A DNA stretch of 64,000 bases from the NCBI GenBank assembly GCA_947846985.1, contig CANTUZ010000005.1, forward strand, positions 36,154,389 through 36,218,388. The letters are read 5' to 3'. The position numbers and the translations under genes were made by a program. The notes under the pieces are model-generated. The model had not been told where the DNA came from, ran no database searches, and saw only the letters and a list, made by a program, of their open reading frames with translations. The stretch's first letter is position 1. Each line of letters opens with the position of its first letter. Source of the DNA: Fratercula arctica. Its lineage: Eukaryota; Chordata; Aves; Charadriiformes; Alcidae. Below are positions 34,448 to 46,445 of this stretch, piece by piece.

Positions 34448-36549
34448 GATATTGTTAACAGACTTAACATGTAAGGGACTTGTAATATTTCATTTTTAAA
34501 ACTGCTTTCTAGTCATGAAGTGTTTAGGTTCTGTCTTCAGAGGTAGTTGGTTTCTGAGGCCTATGTACTCAAGGAACCATGAGCATCTACCTACCTACTA
34601 ATGTTGCACTTTTAGAGTAAGACACTGAATCCAGCTATATTATATTATAATATCTTATATCTTGAATCTTGATCTAAGTCTACAAAGGACTTGAATTTTC
34701 CTGCACTGGCAGCAATTAACTTTTATAATTTTTTCAGGACAGAGCTTTTTATTTGTCATTTACTTTTCTAGAGTGGTTTTGTTGAAGGTTTGAAGCGCAC
34801 TGAAACTAGTACAAGGGAAAAGAAAAGAATCCACAGTTTGAGTGGATGGAGGCTTGAAAGACCAAAGGAGCTAGCAATTAAACTGACTATAGCTCTGTGG
34901 GGCTACAGCTTGAGTTAAGGAGAAATAAATGAGCTGCGAACACAGTAGTCAAAATTACTGATGGACAGTAATCCATGGGAAACAAGTGTCAAGAATAATA
35001 TTTGCAGCCCGTCATTCCTGGATCTGGTAGATAATACTGAATTATAGCTGATTCTATTTTAGAATTTATTTCCATTTGGTTTTGGCAAGCAGTAAGTGGA
35101 CTAAAGAAGAGTTGGTCATAAAAGCAACCTTCTTTTAACTGATTACATAAAGATTACATTTAGATTAACTGGAGGATTAACAGAAGTTGGTCTTTAGGTT
35201 TCTTGATTTCAAAAGGAAGGATGAACTTAAAGAAATTAGGTGAATTAATTAATTAAATCAAAGAGTGGCCAGCAAGGAAAGCTAAACCTCAGTGACGGGA
35301 AGCGTAGTTGTGTAATAAGACTTGCCAAAAGTCAAATGTTCTTAGTCTTAAATATATATATATATAGCAAAAGATTCTTCAGCCACATAAAATTAAGAGA
35401 ACAGGGAGACCCCTGTGCACTGAAGGTGAAGGAGCAATGGAGGATAAATTACGCGTGGTTCAAAATGGATTTGAATATTTTGCCTCAGTTTTCAATGTGA
35501 TTCACAAGCTAGATGAAAGGAAAGAGGGACTGAAAATCTGAAGTGGCAGCAAAAGTTGGAAAGCTTGATGTGGGTCAGTTAGGAAAGCTGTGTTTATTTT
35601 TCCAGAAATATAATGGAAGTAGTATATGAAACACATGACCACCTGTGACAGCAGGAAATTGGATTTGATGAGGCAAGAAATCTGTTCTTAAACTCCAGTG
35701 CTCCTGTATTGACTTGCACAAAAACTCCTGTCCATCAATACAGTTAGTTTTTTCTACACTGCAGAGAATCTTGACAAATCGAGTTATCTTGATTTGTAAT
35801 ACAGTGTTTTCATTTAGATTTGATCTTGTAATTTAGAAAGTATGGACACATCATTCAATGTAAATACAGTGGGATGCAGATGATATCATTATCTATCCAG
35901 GGTACCTAATAATTAAGTGTTTTAAATTTCAAGTAACAATGTAGACTCATTCGTACAAGCACCTGTTTACAGCCTGCACATGTAGACTCCTCTAAAACTC
36001 AGTTGAGCTCTCTGCAGTGCAAGAATCTTCATCATAAAGCTACTCTGAAAATCAGGAACAGAGCCTCACACAGAATTACAAGTAGCCTAAGTATTTCTGA
36101 TAAATCAAGTAATATGTTGAAATTTAATAGATGTGCGTAATGTCAGTTAAAGTCATTGCAGGAAGTACAAATTTTTTAACTTGGAGAAAAATACACATTT
36201 AGCTTCTAGGGATAGATTTTTACTTGTGTAAGATCTGTAGGACTGGATATTAAGGTAAAAGATATTTTTCATCTCACAATGCTTCATGCTGCTGACTTCA
36301 GCTTCAAGTTACCTTTTGCTTAGCATAAATAACAAAAATTGTTAAAAAAAATAAAATCTGTGAATTTTACACACCCTCCAAGTCCTCCAGTTATCATAAT
36401 ATATTATGGGTGTTCATGTCAGCCTACACATTTACTTGTGTGTCCTCTACTACTACAGAATTTTCATGAGAGCGTAACACCTTTCCACTTAAGTACGAGC
36501 CAGCAGCTGTCTACTGCCCTTTGCATTTGAGAGCTAGAAAATACCAATC
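34448..36549. other. Intergenic DNA, no gene seen
   Basis: AT-rich sequence between two CR1 copies. A (TA)n tract lies at about 35350-35366. The purine-rich block at about 34790-35050 and 35390-35700 has the texture of very old repeat DNA, but I cannot assign a family. Confidence 0.55.
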
Positions 36550-37563
36550 AGCGGTGCAGTGTCTAGTTGGAGGCCTGTAACTAGTGGTGTTCCCCAGAGG
36601 TCAGTAGTGGTCCAGTCTTGTTCAATATATTCATCAACAACCTGGACAAGGGGACAGAGTGTACCCTCAGCAAGTTTGCTGGTGATACAAAACTGGGAGT
36701 GGTGGCTGACACACCAGAAGGCTGTGCTGCCATACAGCGAGACCTGGACAGGCTGGAGAGTTGGGCGAAGAGGAACCTAATGAAATTCAACAAGGGCAAG
36801 TGGAGGGTCCTGCACCTGGGGAGGAATAATCCCATACACCGGAAAAGGCTGGGTGCTGACATGCTGGAGAGCAGCTCTGCAGAGAGGGACTTGGTGGCCC
36901 TGGTGGACAAGAAGTTGACCATGAGCCAGCAATATTTCCTTGCAGCCGAGAAGGCCAATGGCACCCTGGGGTGCATTAAAAAGAGCGTGGCCAGCAGATC
37001 GAGGGAGGTCATCCTCCCCCTCTACTCAGCCCTGGTGAGGCCACATTTGGAGTAATGTGTCCAGTTCTGGGCCCCCAGTTCAAGAAGGACAGGGAACTAC
37101 TGGAGAGAATCCAGAGGAAGGCTACAAAGATGATCCAGGGAATGGAGCACCTCTCTTATGAGGACAGGCTGAGGGGCCTGGGTCTGTTTAGCCTGGAGAA
37201 GAGCAGACTGAGAGGGGATCTTATGTATGCTTATAAATATCTAAAGGGTGGGTGTCAAGAGGATGGGACCAGACTCTTTTCAGTGGTGCCCAGCAACAGG
37301 GCAAGGGGCAACAGGCACAAGCTGGAACGCAAGAAATTCCATCTGAACATGAGGAAAAACTACTTTGCTTTGAGGGTGCCAGAGCACCGGAACAGGCTGC
37401 CTAGAGATGTCATGGAGTCTCCTTCTCTGGAGATATTCAAAAGCCTCTTGGATGCATTCCTGTCCAGCCTGCTGTAGGTGAACGTGCTTTGGCAGGGGGG
37501 TTGGACTAGATGATTTCCAAAGGTTCCTTCCAACCCCTACCATTCTCTGATTCTGTGATTCTT
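36550..37563 (+). mobile_element. CR1 LINE, about 1.0 kb, 5'-truncated and broken
   Basis: Includes the end of the reverse-transcriptase domain ([14 protein letters not shown], [17 protein letters not shown] where the family usually has FADDTKLG) and the C-terminal tail ([50 protein letters not shown]). The 3' end is GACTAGATGATTTCCAAAGG..CTCTGATTCTGTGATT. Lesions seen: loss of one G near 36610 (frameshift), a premature TAA at 37053-37055, and one C missing from a C run at about 37072-37076 (frameshift). The catalytic aspartate pair reads GD rather than DD. Dead copy. Confidence 0.95.
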
Positions 37564-39079
37564 CAGGGTCCCATCCCTCCCTTCCACAGTTTGTGTACCT
37601 TTTACCATATGTTATTGAAGTTGTCAGCTTTCTATTTGTAGTTTAAGTATTTTTGAAGCCCTTTAAGCAAAGGGATATAACTTGGATGTCTGGTCAATCC
37701 TAAGAGCTCTGTGTGATTCAGGATCCTCTGAAAATCTGGAAGCAGTCATATTTCCTTCTTTGGCAATCTGAATTTATCTGTTCACAAACCCTGTCTAACC
37801 TTGCCCTAGTGGGGATGTTGGGGCTTTTCTAGGACAAACTCTGAACTACCTTGTTTGACTGACATTGGTCATCTGACATCACTGCACAGATCAATGGCAT
37901 AAGTGAGCTGCCAGGCTTAGGCATGAAGTTCCAGGACCTGTCTTCACATAAAGTACATCCTTGAGTCATCAGTAAGAAGCAGCTTTCTTGCTAGTAGTAC
38001 TGAGTGCATTGCCCAGAGCTAACCCTGAAAGCTTTCCAGGAGTCGAACAGTATGGATAAGTAACGTGTGTGCCTTCAAAATTGACACTGAGACTGCTTAT
38101 GCCCAGTAGTGTGATCACTCATGTATAAATGTGTATGGGTTTTACACAGAAATTCTGAAAACCCTGATGCATTCATTAGTTTGTAACTTCTTCTGCTTTA
38201 TCTGTTAGTCAGAAAGCAAATTCTTCCTGGGTTCTGTGGCCTAAGTTCGGTAACTTTCCATTCAAACTCTTGTAAATCAAAAGCTGAAGGTACTTCACTC
38301 TGAAGGGTCCATCTTTGGTCTGCCAAAAGCATGACACAATTTTGCCATCCTATGATGAATTCCAAGTTTACATGGGACATTTGTTACAAAACCACCTTGT
38401 TTTCTGTCGTAACAACTTAGTAACTTCAAAAAGATAATAAGACTTCATAACCTGGAGAAGTTCAGCCAATGAACAGATGAAGAAGTAGACAATCCCAACA
38501 CCTAAAAGTCACCTGGCAGAGACCAGTACAATATAGAGAAAGATTAGAAACCAAAACACCAGTCCAAAGAGATTTCCTTTCTCTTATTGAATGCTGAGAA
38601 CTGGAGTGGAAGGAAGATGGTTCGATGTATCCCTTTACTTGCCTTAGTACATTTTGGGAACCCAATGACCACAAATCAACAGAACTTCTTACGTTTTACC
38701 GAGGTTTATGAGTCAGAGAAAAGGCACTCAGTAGTCGCATGCATCCTAATTTCAAAAATTAACTGAGAACACATTGCCATAGTTACCTGCTAATCACCAA
38801 TAGTCATATTTGGCCAATTCATAACTGGTTTACTGCTCTTCATCATTCTGCACCATCCTGTGTTTTTTTCTGAGTGGACCATGGGATTCCTCTCAGTCGC
38901 ACTCAATGTTTGCTGAGCCATGTCTTCAGTCATATCTTCAGAATCTTTGTTTTAATGTCACAGCACAATTTCAGATATTTTTTCAGGAGCCTATCTATAT
39001 TAATCACAGTAAAGAATAACAGGTCTTCAGTGTTTTTGCCATGCCACCTACCAGTATTTTGAAATTGTCACTGTTTAGG

Positions 39080-39099
39080 AAAAAAAAAAAAAAAAAAAA
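39080..39099. repeat. Poly-A run (20 bp)
   Basis: A homopolymer of 20 A. No recognisable retroposed body upstream of it. Confidence 0.9.
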
Positions 39100-39845
39100 G
39101 AATGATGGAATGAAACAAGAGAAGTTATAGGAACTATATAGTTTCATTCCTGGTCTGAAATTACATGGTTTTCTGGTAGGGATCCAACAGTGCACAGATG
39201 CGATAAATCCTGCAATACATGTAGTACACATCAGAATAACGTATGACCACGGTGTTCAGCACCTTTTTTTTAAAACACTGTAGTGCACTGTAGTCACAAC
39301 AACGCAAAGGAGAGATATTTAGATCTGTATGTATGGGCACGGTGGGGTGGGAGCTGGTGTTGCAAATCATCTAACCCTCAGAAAAAAATTGGCAAATATC
39401 AAATGTGGATGTAACCCTAGGAGAGCCTGAAACTAAAAACTTAGGATACTACTTTGATGCATGCGAGTGAAGCAGAGGACACATTTCTAAACTGTCTCAC
39501 AGAATGAAATGTTGTTCTCTTTGGTCTGATTGTTGCAGCTTCTCGTTAGGTTCACTTCTAGAACTGAGAGAGGAGAGGGACGTGTAAAGAAAATGTATGC
39601 TGTAATACAACTTGCTGGACTCCAGCATCACAGTCAGCAGCATTTATAAAAAAAAAATTACAACACTGAAAACTGTGTAATGTATTTGATTATTTAAATT
39701 TACCAGGTATCTTTGACAACATCAGTTAATCCTGATTTATTTTGTGTGCATGTTGCTGTCATCTACTTTCTTGTTGTACAGCCAGTTTGTGACAATATAC
39801 TTAACGAATGAGATGCAATTTTTTTAAAATTTGATTATACCCTTT

Positions 39846-39878
39846 GCACTTGAAGTGCTAAGGTTGCGTTAGCACTTC
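39846..39878. repeat. Overlapping inverted repeats built on AAGTGC
   Basis: GAAGTGCTAA (39852-39861) pairs perfectly with TTAGCACTTC (39869-39878) across a 7-nt loop. GCACTT (39846-39851) also pairs with AAGTGC (39853-39858) across one base. The two hairpins share the middle arm, so they exclude each other. Confidence 0.85.
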
Positions 39879-42829
39879 CGTTATAAGCTCCTGTTTGCCA
39901 GGGTTTATCTCACAACCTCACCTAAACTACCTAAGGTTGCTGTCTAAGGAATGATTAAATTATGCATACTTAAAAATATAGTTTTATGTGCATTTGCATA
40001 CATTAAAACATAGTTAATAAAGATCTTTAGTACATAGATCAAAGGCTGCCCAGTGCTCCTTTCTTTACAACTACATAACTTTCTTTTCCTTTGCGTCTCC
40101 TTCTGTATTTAGATGACAGAACTTTTCAGGTATCATTATCTGCGAGAAGATTCTAGTTATGTACTGAAAAGCAAAATTAGATAAAAAGAAACTTCATATG
40201 TTGTTAAATATTCCCAGATATGTAGTCACAGATCCCTTTAAAGGAGGGGAGATGTTAAGTACCACATTAGTTTGCATGCTAAGGATTATGAAATTATAAT
40301 GATACTATTAGGAAATGGTTTTGTATAAATGTAATTAGTAATATAGGGGCTTTATTCTTTATTTTCTTATGTATTATAAAGTCATCAAAATTAATACAAA
40401 GGTCACATAAGTGGAACTGCTCAAGAACTCCTTGGTGAAACGACCTTTTTGTCAGAAAACGCTCATTCACTAAAACTGTAATTTTCTGGAGCCACCTATC
40501 AGTTGTAACAGAACCTTTTTTTGGTGAAGTTATCTCATGTCAAGCGTATGTTTTCCTGATTGAAACTGGAAAGGGAGACCACCCCCCTTCCTGAACAAAC
40601 AAATAGCTAGGGCATTCTTAGGGGATATGGAAAATCCCAGTTCAGAGCTCCACTCTGAATTTGGTGAAACTGGAATTAAAACCCATGTGTATGTATGTGA
40701 TGTCTGCCTGAGGCATGAGGCTGCTGAGTGTTGCTGTTTTACTAGTTAAAAAAAGTGAGCTCAGAGTTAACCTACTTTATTGTAGAATCAGAGATCTCCT
40801 GAAATCTGCCCATCTCTAGATGCATGTAGCAGCTGGTGCCAGTATAAATTAAAGCATTGCAGTCCCAGAAAATATTGTGCCATGTTTACACAGGTACAAA
40901 TGATCACACATAATGTGAAGTAGCAGAAAGACTGCCTCTGGAAGTGGGCAAACTTGCTTCAGATATGCACTGCATATAGTCAGATGTAAGAAACCAGAGA
41001 GGTGATTGAATGTCATTGAGATGATATATCAACATTTAAAAAACAACTAAAATTTAGATGCTTATTATTTGCCAGTGCATGCAAATGGTTCAAGGTATAC
41101 ATCAACAATCTTGTATTGTCTGAATACATGCTCATCATACACACTGCAATCAAAGATCAGTTGTCGGGTAATTCATTGACAATACTGGCTTGAAAACTTT
41201 ATATTTAAAATATATTAATGCTCTTCCTCATCTCAAAATACAAAGCGTGTAAGCCAAGATTTGTCAGTGGGCCATGTCTTGTGCTGTGCCCAGACATTCT
41301 GTGATTTTGTTTATGTCTATGAAGTAGATGATGAATGTGCTTTTTGTCTTCATGATGAATCTGCTGCCTTACACTTAATGAGGAAGATTCAGGTGAAGCA
41401 TCTGGGACTGCTGTCTGTAAGGTGAAGCCTTATCTATGAGACCCATGGGAGTGAAGATGGGTGTTCCAGGATACTGTGGTTTCTAGGGCAGCTTGTTATG
41501 TGGAAATAGAGTGAGATGAGGAAGATCAAAGCAGAAGACCTAATTTTTCTTCATTTTATGCTCTTTATGTCTCCTTTTTCTCCCTTCATTCTAGAGAAGG
41601 ATCTATTTTCAGGTGGAGCCATCCATAAACCTTATTTTTCTAACTTTTGAGGCCACATTTCCAGCCTTCTCCATAGGATAAATTAGCCAACCCACCTTCT
41701 CCATGGAAAAATGAATAAAAAGAAATGTTAGTTGATTTCAGTTTATCAATTTTGATCGGAAATACAAGTGGGAGAAAAGTGAGGAAGCTCAAACTGTCTA
41801 TTTTCATTGTATGTTTGAACTTTAGGGCAGATCCTTTAGTAATGAAGAAGTCAAACTTCCCCTGTACCTAAAATACAGTCTTCTCAAGATTAGATTTCAG
41901 TTAGTTTAAAGCAGCATAAACATATCAAGTCTCTATACAAACTCATTTTTGATGTGTGGCTATTAAGGGATATGATGAAAACAGTGACCTGAGAATTTTG
42001 AAAACCTGTGGCATAAGTACTTCAGTTACAAATGAAGATATAGTGAGAAGTATGGGGAACCTAGGAAACCGCTTGGGGTTAATATTCCAATAGAAAACAT
42101 GAAAGATTAGCCTGAAATTAAAGGCACTTTTCATATCTCTAGTATAATTGAAGCAAGGAAAACAGTTGGTGAACATGTCACTCACTTTTTAGACATGTCA
42201 CAGCTGTCCACGTGCTTGCCACATCACCCTGTTCAGTTTTTAGGGTTTTTAATCTGAATATCAATCCTTCTTTTCATAAATGTAACCTATAAATGCCAGG
42301 AATCCCTTAGGAGTTTTCTTCAGACTTTATTTAATGCCCCACAAGAAAGGATGTAAAAGAGACCTTTCTTTTGTAAAGTGATCCTATAATTCTGTTCAAT
42401 ATCCATCATTTTCAAGGCCAAGTAATCATATTTAATGGATCCTAAATTACTTTCTGTCAGGCAAGGATTCCCTCGATAATATTAACCAGTACAGAGGACT
42501 GACACTTGGAGAGCTGAAACGAAGAGTTTTTTTTTTATTGCAAGCAGCTTACAAGTACTTAGTCAGGGGCGGCGCTCACTAGCCCTGCAGTTGGCAAGGG
42601 TCAGTGTTTCCATTCTGACCTGTGCTTTCAATGAGTTTTAGCTTGGCTATAAATACTCAAATTGGTTTCTGCCAAAAAGCAATGCCTAAGGTGACCTGCA
42701 AAGGATTTTTATCCTTTGCTGTGTTTGTCTTCTATTTCTTCTCTCTTTTTTTTTTGAGGGAGTGTGTGTGTGTTAGCCCTGGATTTTTTATGGCATATAG
42801 AGATGTTGTCAGGGAGCAGCCAGAGCAGG

Positions 42830-43170
42830 ATGCTCTGTAAGGGAAGGCAAGCCAGGAGCCGAGGGTGACTGAAGGCAGGTGTGGGGCTGGGACTGCACTG
42901 ACAAAGGCCCGGTCCCATAGTACCGAAAAGAAGAAGAGCGGAGCAAGTCTGGTGGTGGTGATGAGGGTCAGCCAACAGTCCAGGGGTTGCCAGACAAATC
43001 TGTAGTGGTGACACAGGTGCGAGTCCAAGCTGGGAAGTCAAGACAGTGGGTCAGGGTCAGGTCTGGATCAGTGGGGTATGTGGCCAGGCATGGGCAGGGA
43101 CCCTTGCCAGGGACTAAGGGAGAGGGCAGGGGTTTGAAAGCAGCTTCTGAGCAAGGAGGGAGGGACAACC
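42830..43170. repeat. Unclassified G-rich block, possible old repeat
   Basis: A stretch of about 340 bp clearly richer in G than its flanks on the plus strand, with many short degenerate GGGTCAG / GTCAGG / AGTCCA words. Overlapping open frames on both strands (for example 42709-43041 minus and 42987-43370 plus) do not resemble a known protein. May be a remnant of an unrecognised interspersed repeat. Confidence 0.3.
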
Positions 43171-46100
43171 ATCCCCCTTCTTACAGTTCTTTCTCACGCA
43201 ACTCTTTTCTCAACAGCCTGAGCCCAGATTATGCAGCTGCACCGTGTCTGCATCGACTTGAGAACAGGCAGCTAAATCCCTTGGAGCAGGGGCACGAGGC
43301 TGCACTCAGCATACTGGTAAATGCCTGCGATTCTTTCCTACCTCCGTTTTTGTTACTTTTTTCATATTGATTAGGGTTTTCTGCTGAAATGGTCAAGAGT
43401 CCAGATGAACAGTGTCACGTCTAGTCTTTCATGTTGAGCTAAGGTTGGCTAGGGGGGAGGTTGCTGTGCTGTGCAAGAGGTGGCTGGGAAGGAATCCACT
43501 CTAAGAAGCACCTACAATTTTATGTAGGGAGCTTTCACTAATTCAGAAGTTATGGCATTGATATTTTAACAGTGACATTCTTTTCCCAAGTATTTAGTAG
43601 GCATTTAAGTTCAACAAATATTTAATAAAAGCTACTTAAACTCATCAGTCAAACATTATCAAAACACTTTCCATCTCATTTTTTTTTTGGTAGAGAATGG
43701 CGCTGGTGATTTCAGGCTATGAGAGCATGGGGTTGATGGCCTGGACTGGGTTTGATAACAAGTACATGATTTTCTGTGGTGTCAAATGGAAAAAAAATAA
43801 AATAATAGTTATATATGTGTTTTTTATATATACACACATATATATATAGTATAATTTACTCCAGTACTAATGAGGAAGGGATTAAGGAGCAATAATGGGA
43901 TAAACTGAAAACTTCGTATTGCCAATCTGTTGCTTAATATGATGTACTCTAAAGATCTGGGTAACACTTATTGGTTAGTTTGCTAAAGACTTCTTTTTCA
44001 CTACAGATTAGTAATTTAAAGGCTGATCTTGCTCCCATATGTAATTGTTTACAAGGGTGGGGTAAATGTTATTCAATCTGACGGGAAATGTCATTTATCT
44101 TCCACATATAAATGGTTTCATGGTCTAGTACAGAGGAAAATACGACTTTTAGACTTCCTCTGTGCTTCATTTTATTTCTGTAAAATGGAGAGAGCAAATC
44201 TTTTCTTGATCACAATACACTTCAAAATAAAATTCGTTATTACAAGTGCTGAAACGCTATGATACTTAGTGTCACATAATGCCTATGAACAAACATTCCT
44301 GCTACATGGAGAAAGTACAATAGCTTCTGTCCATTCTCCCAGAGTCACGTTCCCCAGACATATCCACAGGCGGCTGTACTGTCTCAAGTCAAGGCACTTC
44401 CAATACTTCTGCATTCAGAGCTTTTTCTGTATCATTTCCGTAACAAGCTGAATAGCCAATAAAGATTATTCCTCTCTGCCAAATATCAGTCATGTTTTAT
44501 CAGAAGTTTCACCTTCCATTTTTCTTTTATAGTTTCTGCTCATTTTTACTCTTTTGTACTCATAATCAAGCTTCCACCCCTGTTTCTGATAACTGCTTTA
44601 CACAGATGCTACAGGATATTTCAGAATAGTATGGCCAGTCCTAGGAATATAAACACCAGACCGTCAAGGACTTTGAATGGAAAAAGTTTTTCCCATCATG
44701 CCAAACCACTGTATTTAGATGAAGAAAATATTGTTCCCTGAAAAAGATGTTATTTAACAGAGATTTTTTTTTCTTTTTTCGAGACTGAAAGAGAGATTTC
44801 CCAATATTAATCTACAGCTGAGAGTTTCAAACAGTGATATGAACATTATGCAGAAATCTATGAATCTGGGCATAGCAAAGAAAACAAACTTTCAAAATGT
44901 CACATGGAGCACAATGAAAATTTAGATATCTGGAAGGAAATTTATCAGACTTTTTTTTTTTAAATATTCAAGCAGAGACAGGTACTTCTATTGATTGGAT
45001 TACATGAAAGACTGAAAGCAAGTAACTTCTTTGAAAAGGTTTGTATTAGGAGATAGGAGTAGGAGAAGACAGTAGGATCAGTTGTGAAAGCAGCTGAAGG
45101 AGGGATTATGAGGGAGAGAAAAAGGGGGATAAAATGAAGTTGAGCCACACCAATATATCCTACAAACAACCTAGGTTTCCTTAGTTAGAGCCAGGACAGA
45201 AAGAAGGCAATGGGCAATAACTGACAGCAGAGAAAGAGCTCAAAAATTTCCTGTGAAATAAATTTTCTTAATACATGTTCTTTCCTTGAAGATTTATATG
45301 AAGTCTTCTGGAGGTGATGACTTATTGTATAGGCCTTGGGTGGGTAAGACATTAAAATCTGGGTTTTTTCTGATTTGGAGTGGCCAGGGAATAATAGTCT
45401 ATACTAAATGCAAAAGGCAAAAAGTGTATACCTGACTTGCACAACTTAGTCCAGTACCCTTTCCAGTAGAAAATGGGCTTCTTTGTGGGAATTTCAGTGC
45501 CATTAAGGTTTCAAAAGTCTTTCATTCATTTCAAATGGAGAGGACAGCAAATGTAAAAAATTGCTACAGAAAGAGGAATTATTGTTATCTATTTATCTAT
45601 ACCTTCTTCAGCCCTGCATTTACCACTTTTGGCGCTTTTAAGCACAATCCATTTCATACACATTTTCCAGGAGAAAATCAATATGAAACTCCAATCTGAG
45701 CTATAAGTAGTTGCTACACTGAGCAAAAAAAGTTTGATACACTGAGCTGCTCAACCAAATAAATAATTTAGATAAGTGAATCAATGGCACTGAAAAGTAA
45801 GTCTTCATTAATGGACATCACTGAGAGAGCAAAGAAAGCAAAATGAATCATCAGCCCATGGCCTTTAATAATATGATTAAAGAAAGGAGGTACTGAATTA
45901 TTAAGAACAGTGGGGATGGAAAAGAAAAAGAGCAAAAACCATACAGGGTACCAGTTTGCAGAGTGATGATGAACTGGATACTCTTGCTATTGTGAAGGGG
46001 GTTGTTTTTCTTTTAATTTTTTGACTCTGAGAGCAGACAATTATTTAGGCCTTGATTCTCCACGTAGCAAAATAACAGGCATCTTCTTCCCCTCAGTTTC

Positions 46101-46416
46101 ACATAAATCAATTATTTATGGGATTTACATATAAAAGTAGATTAGAAACTGAAACTGGAGGAGGCCCCTGAAGTAGTATTAAAATCAAGTCCTGTTCCTT
46201 CTGAGGTTAATAGCAAAACTCAGACAGACCCTAATGAGGACAGAAACAACGTCCAGGATTTTGAAGCTAGAACAGGAGGGCAAGTTATATAGATTTTCTT
46301 TTTACAGAGAAATATATAATGAATACACAAAACTTAATTCCATGAAAGAAGAATATTTTAAGGTGAAAGTAGTATGCTTTGAATCCACCTTCCAAATAAT
46401 TACACAAAGCAAATTC

Positions 46417-46445
46417 CTTGATGCAATACCTTGCATTGCATCAAG
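46417..46445. repeat. Inverted repeat, 10-bp arms
   Basis: CTTGATGCAA (46417-46426) and TTGCATCAAG (46436-46445) are perfect reverse complements with a 9-nt loop. Two more outer pairs are possible after one mismatch. Confidence 0.9.
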
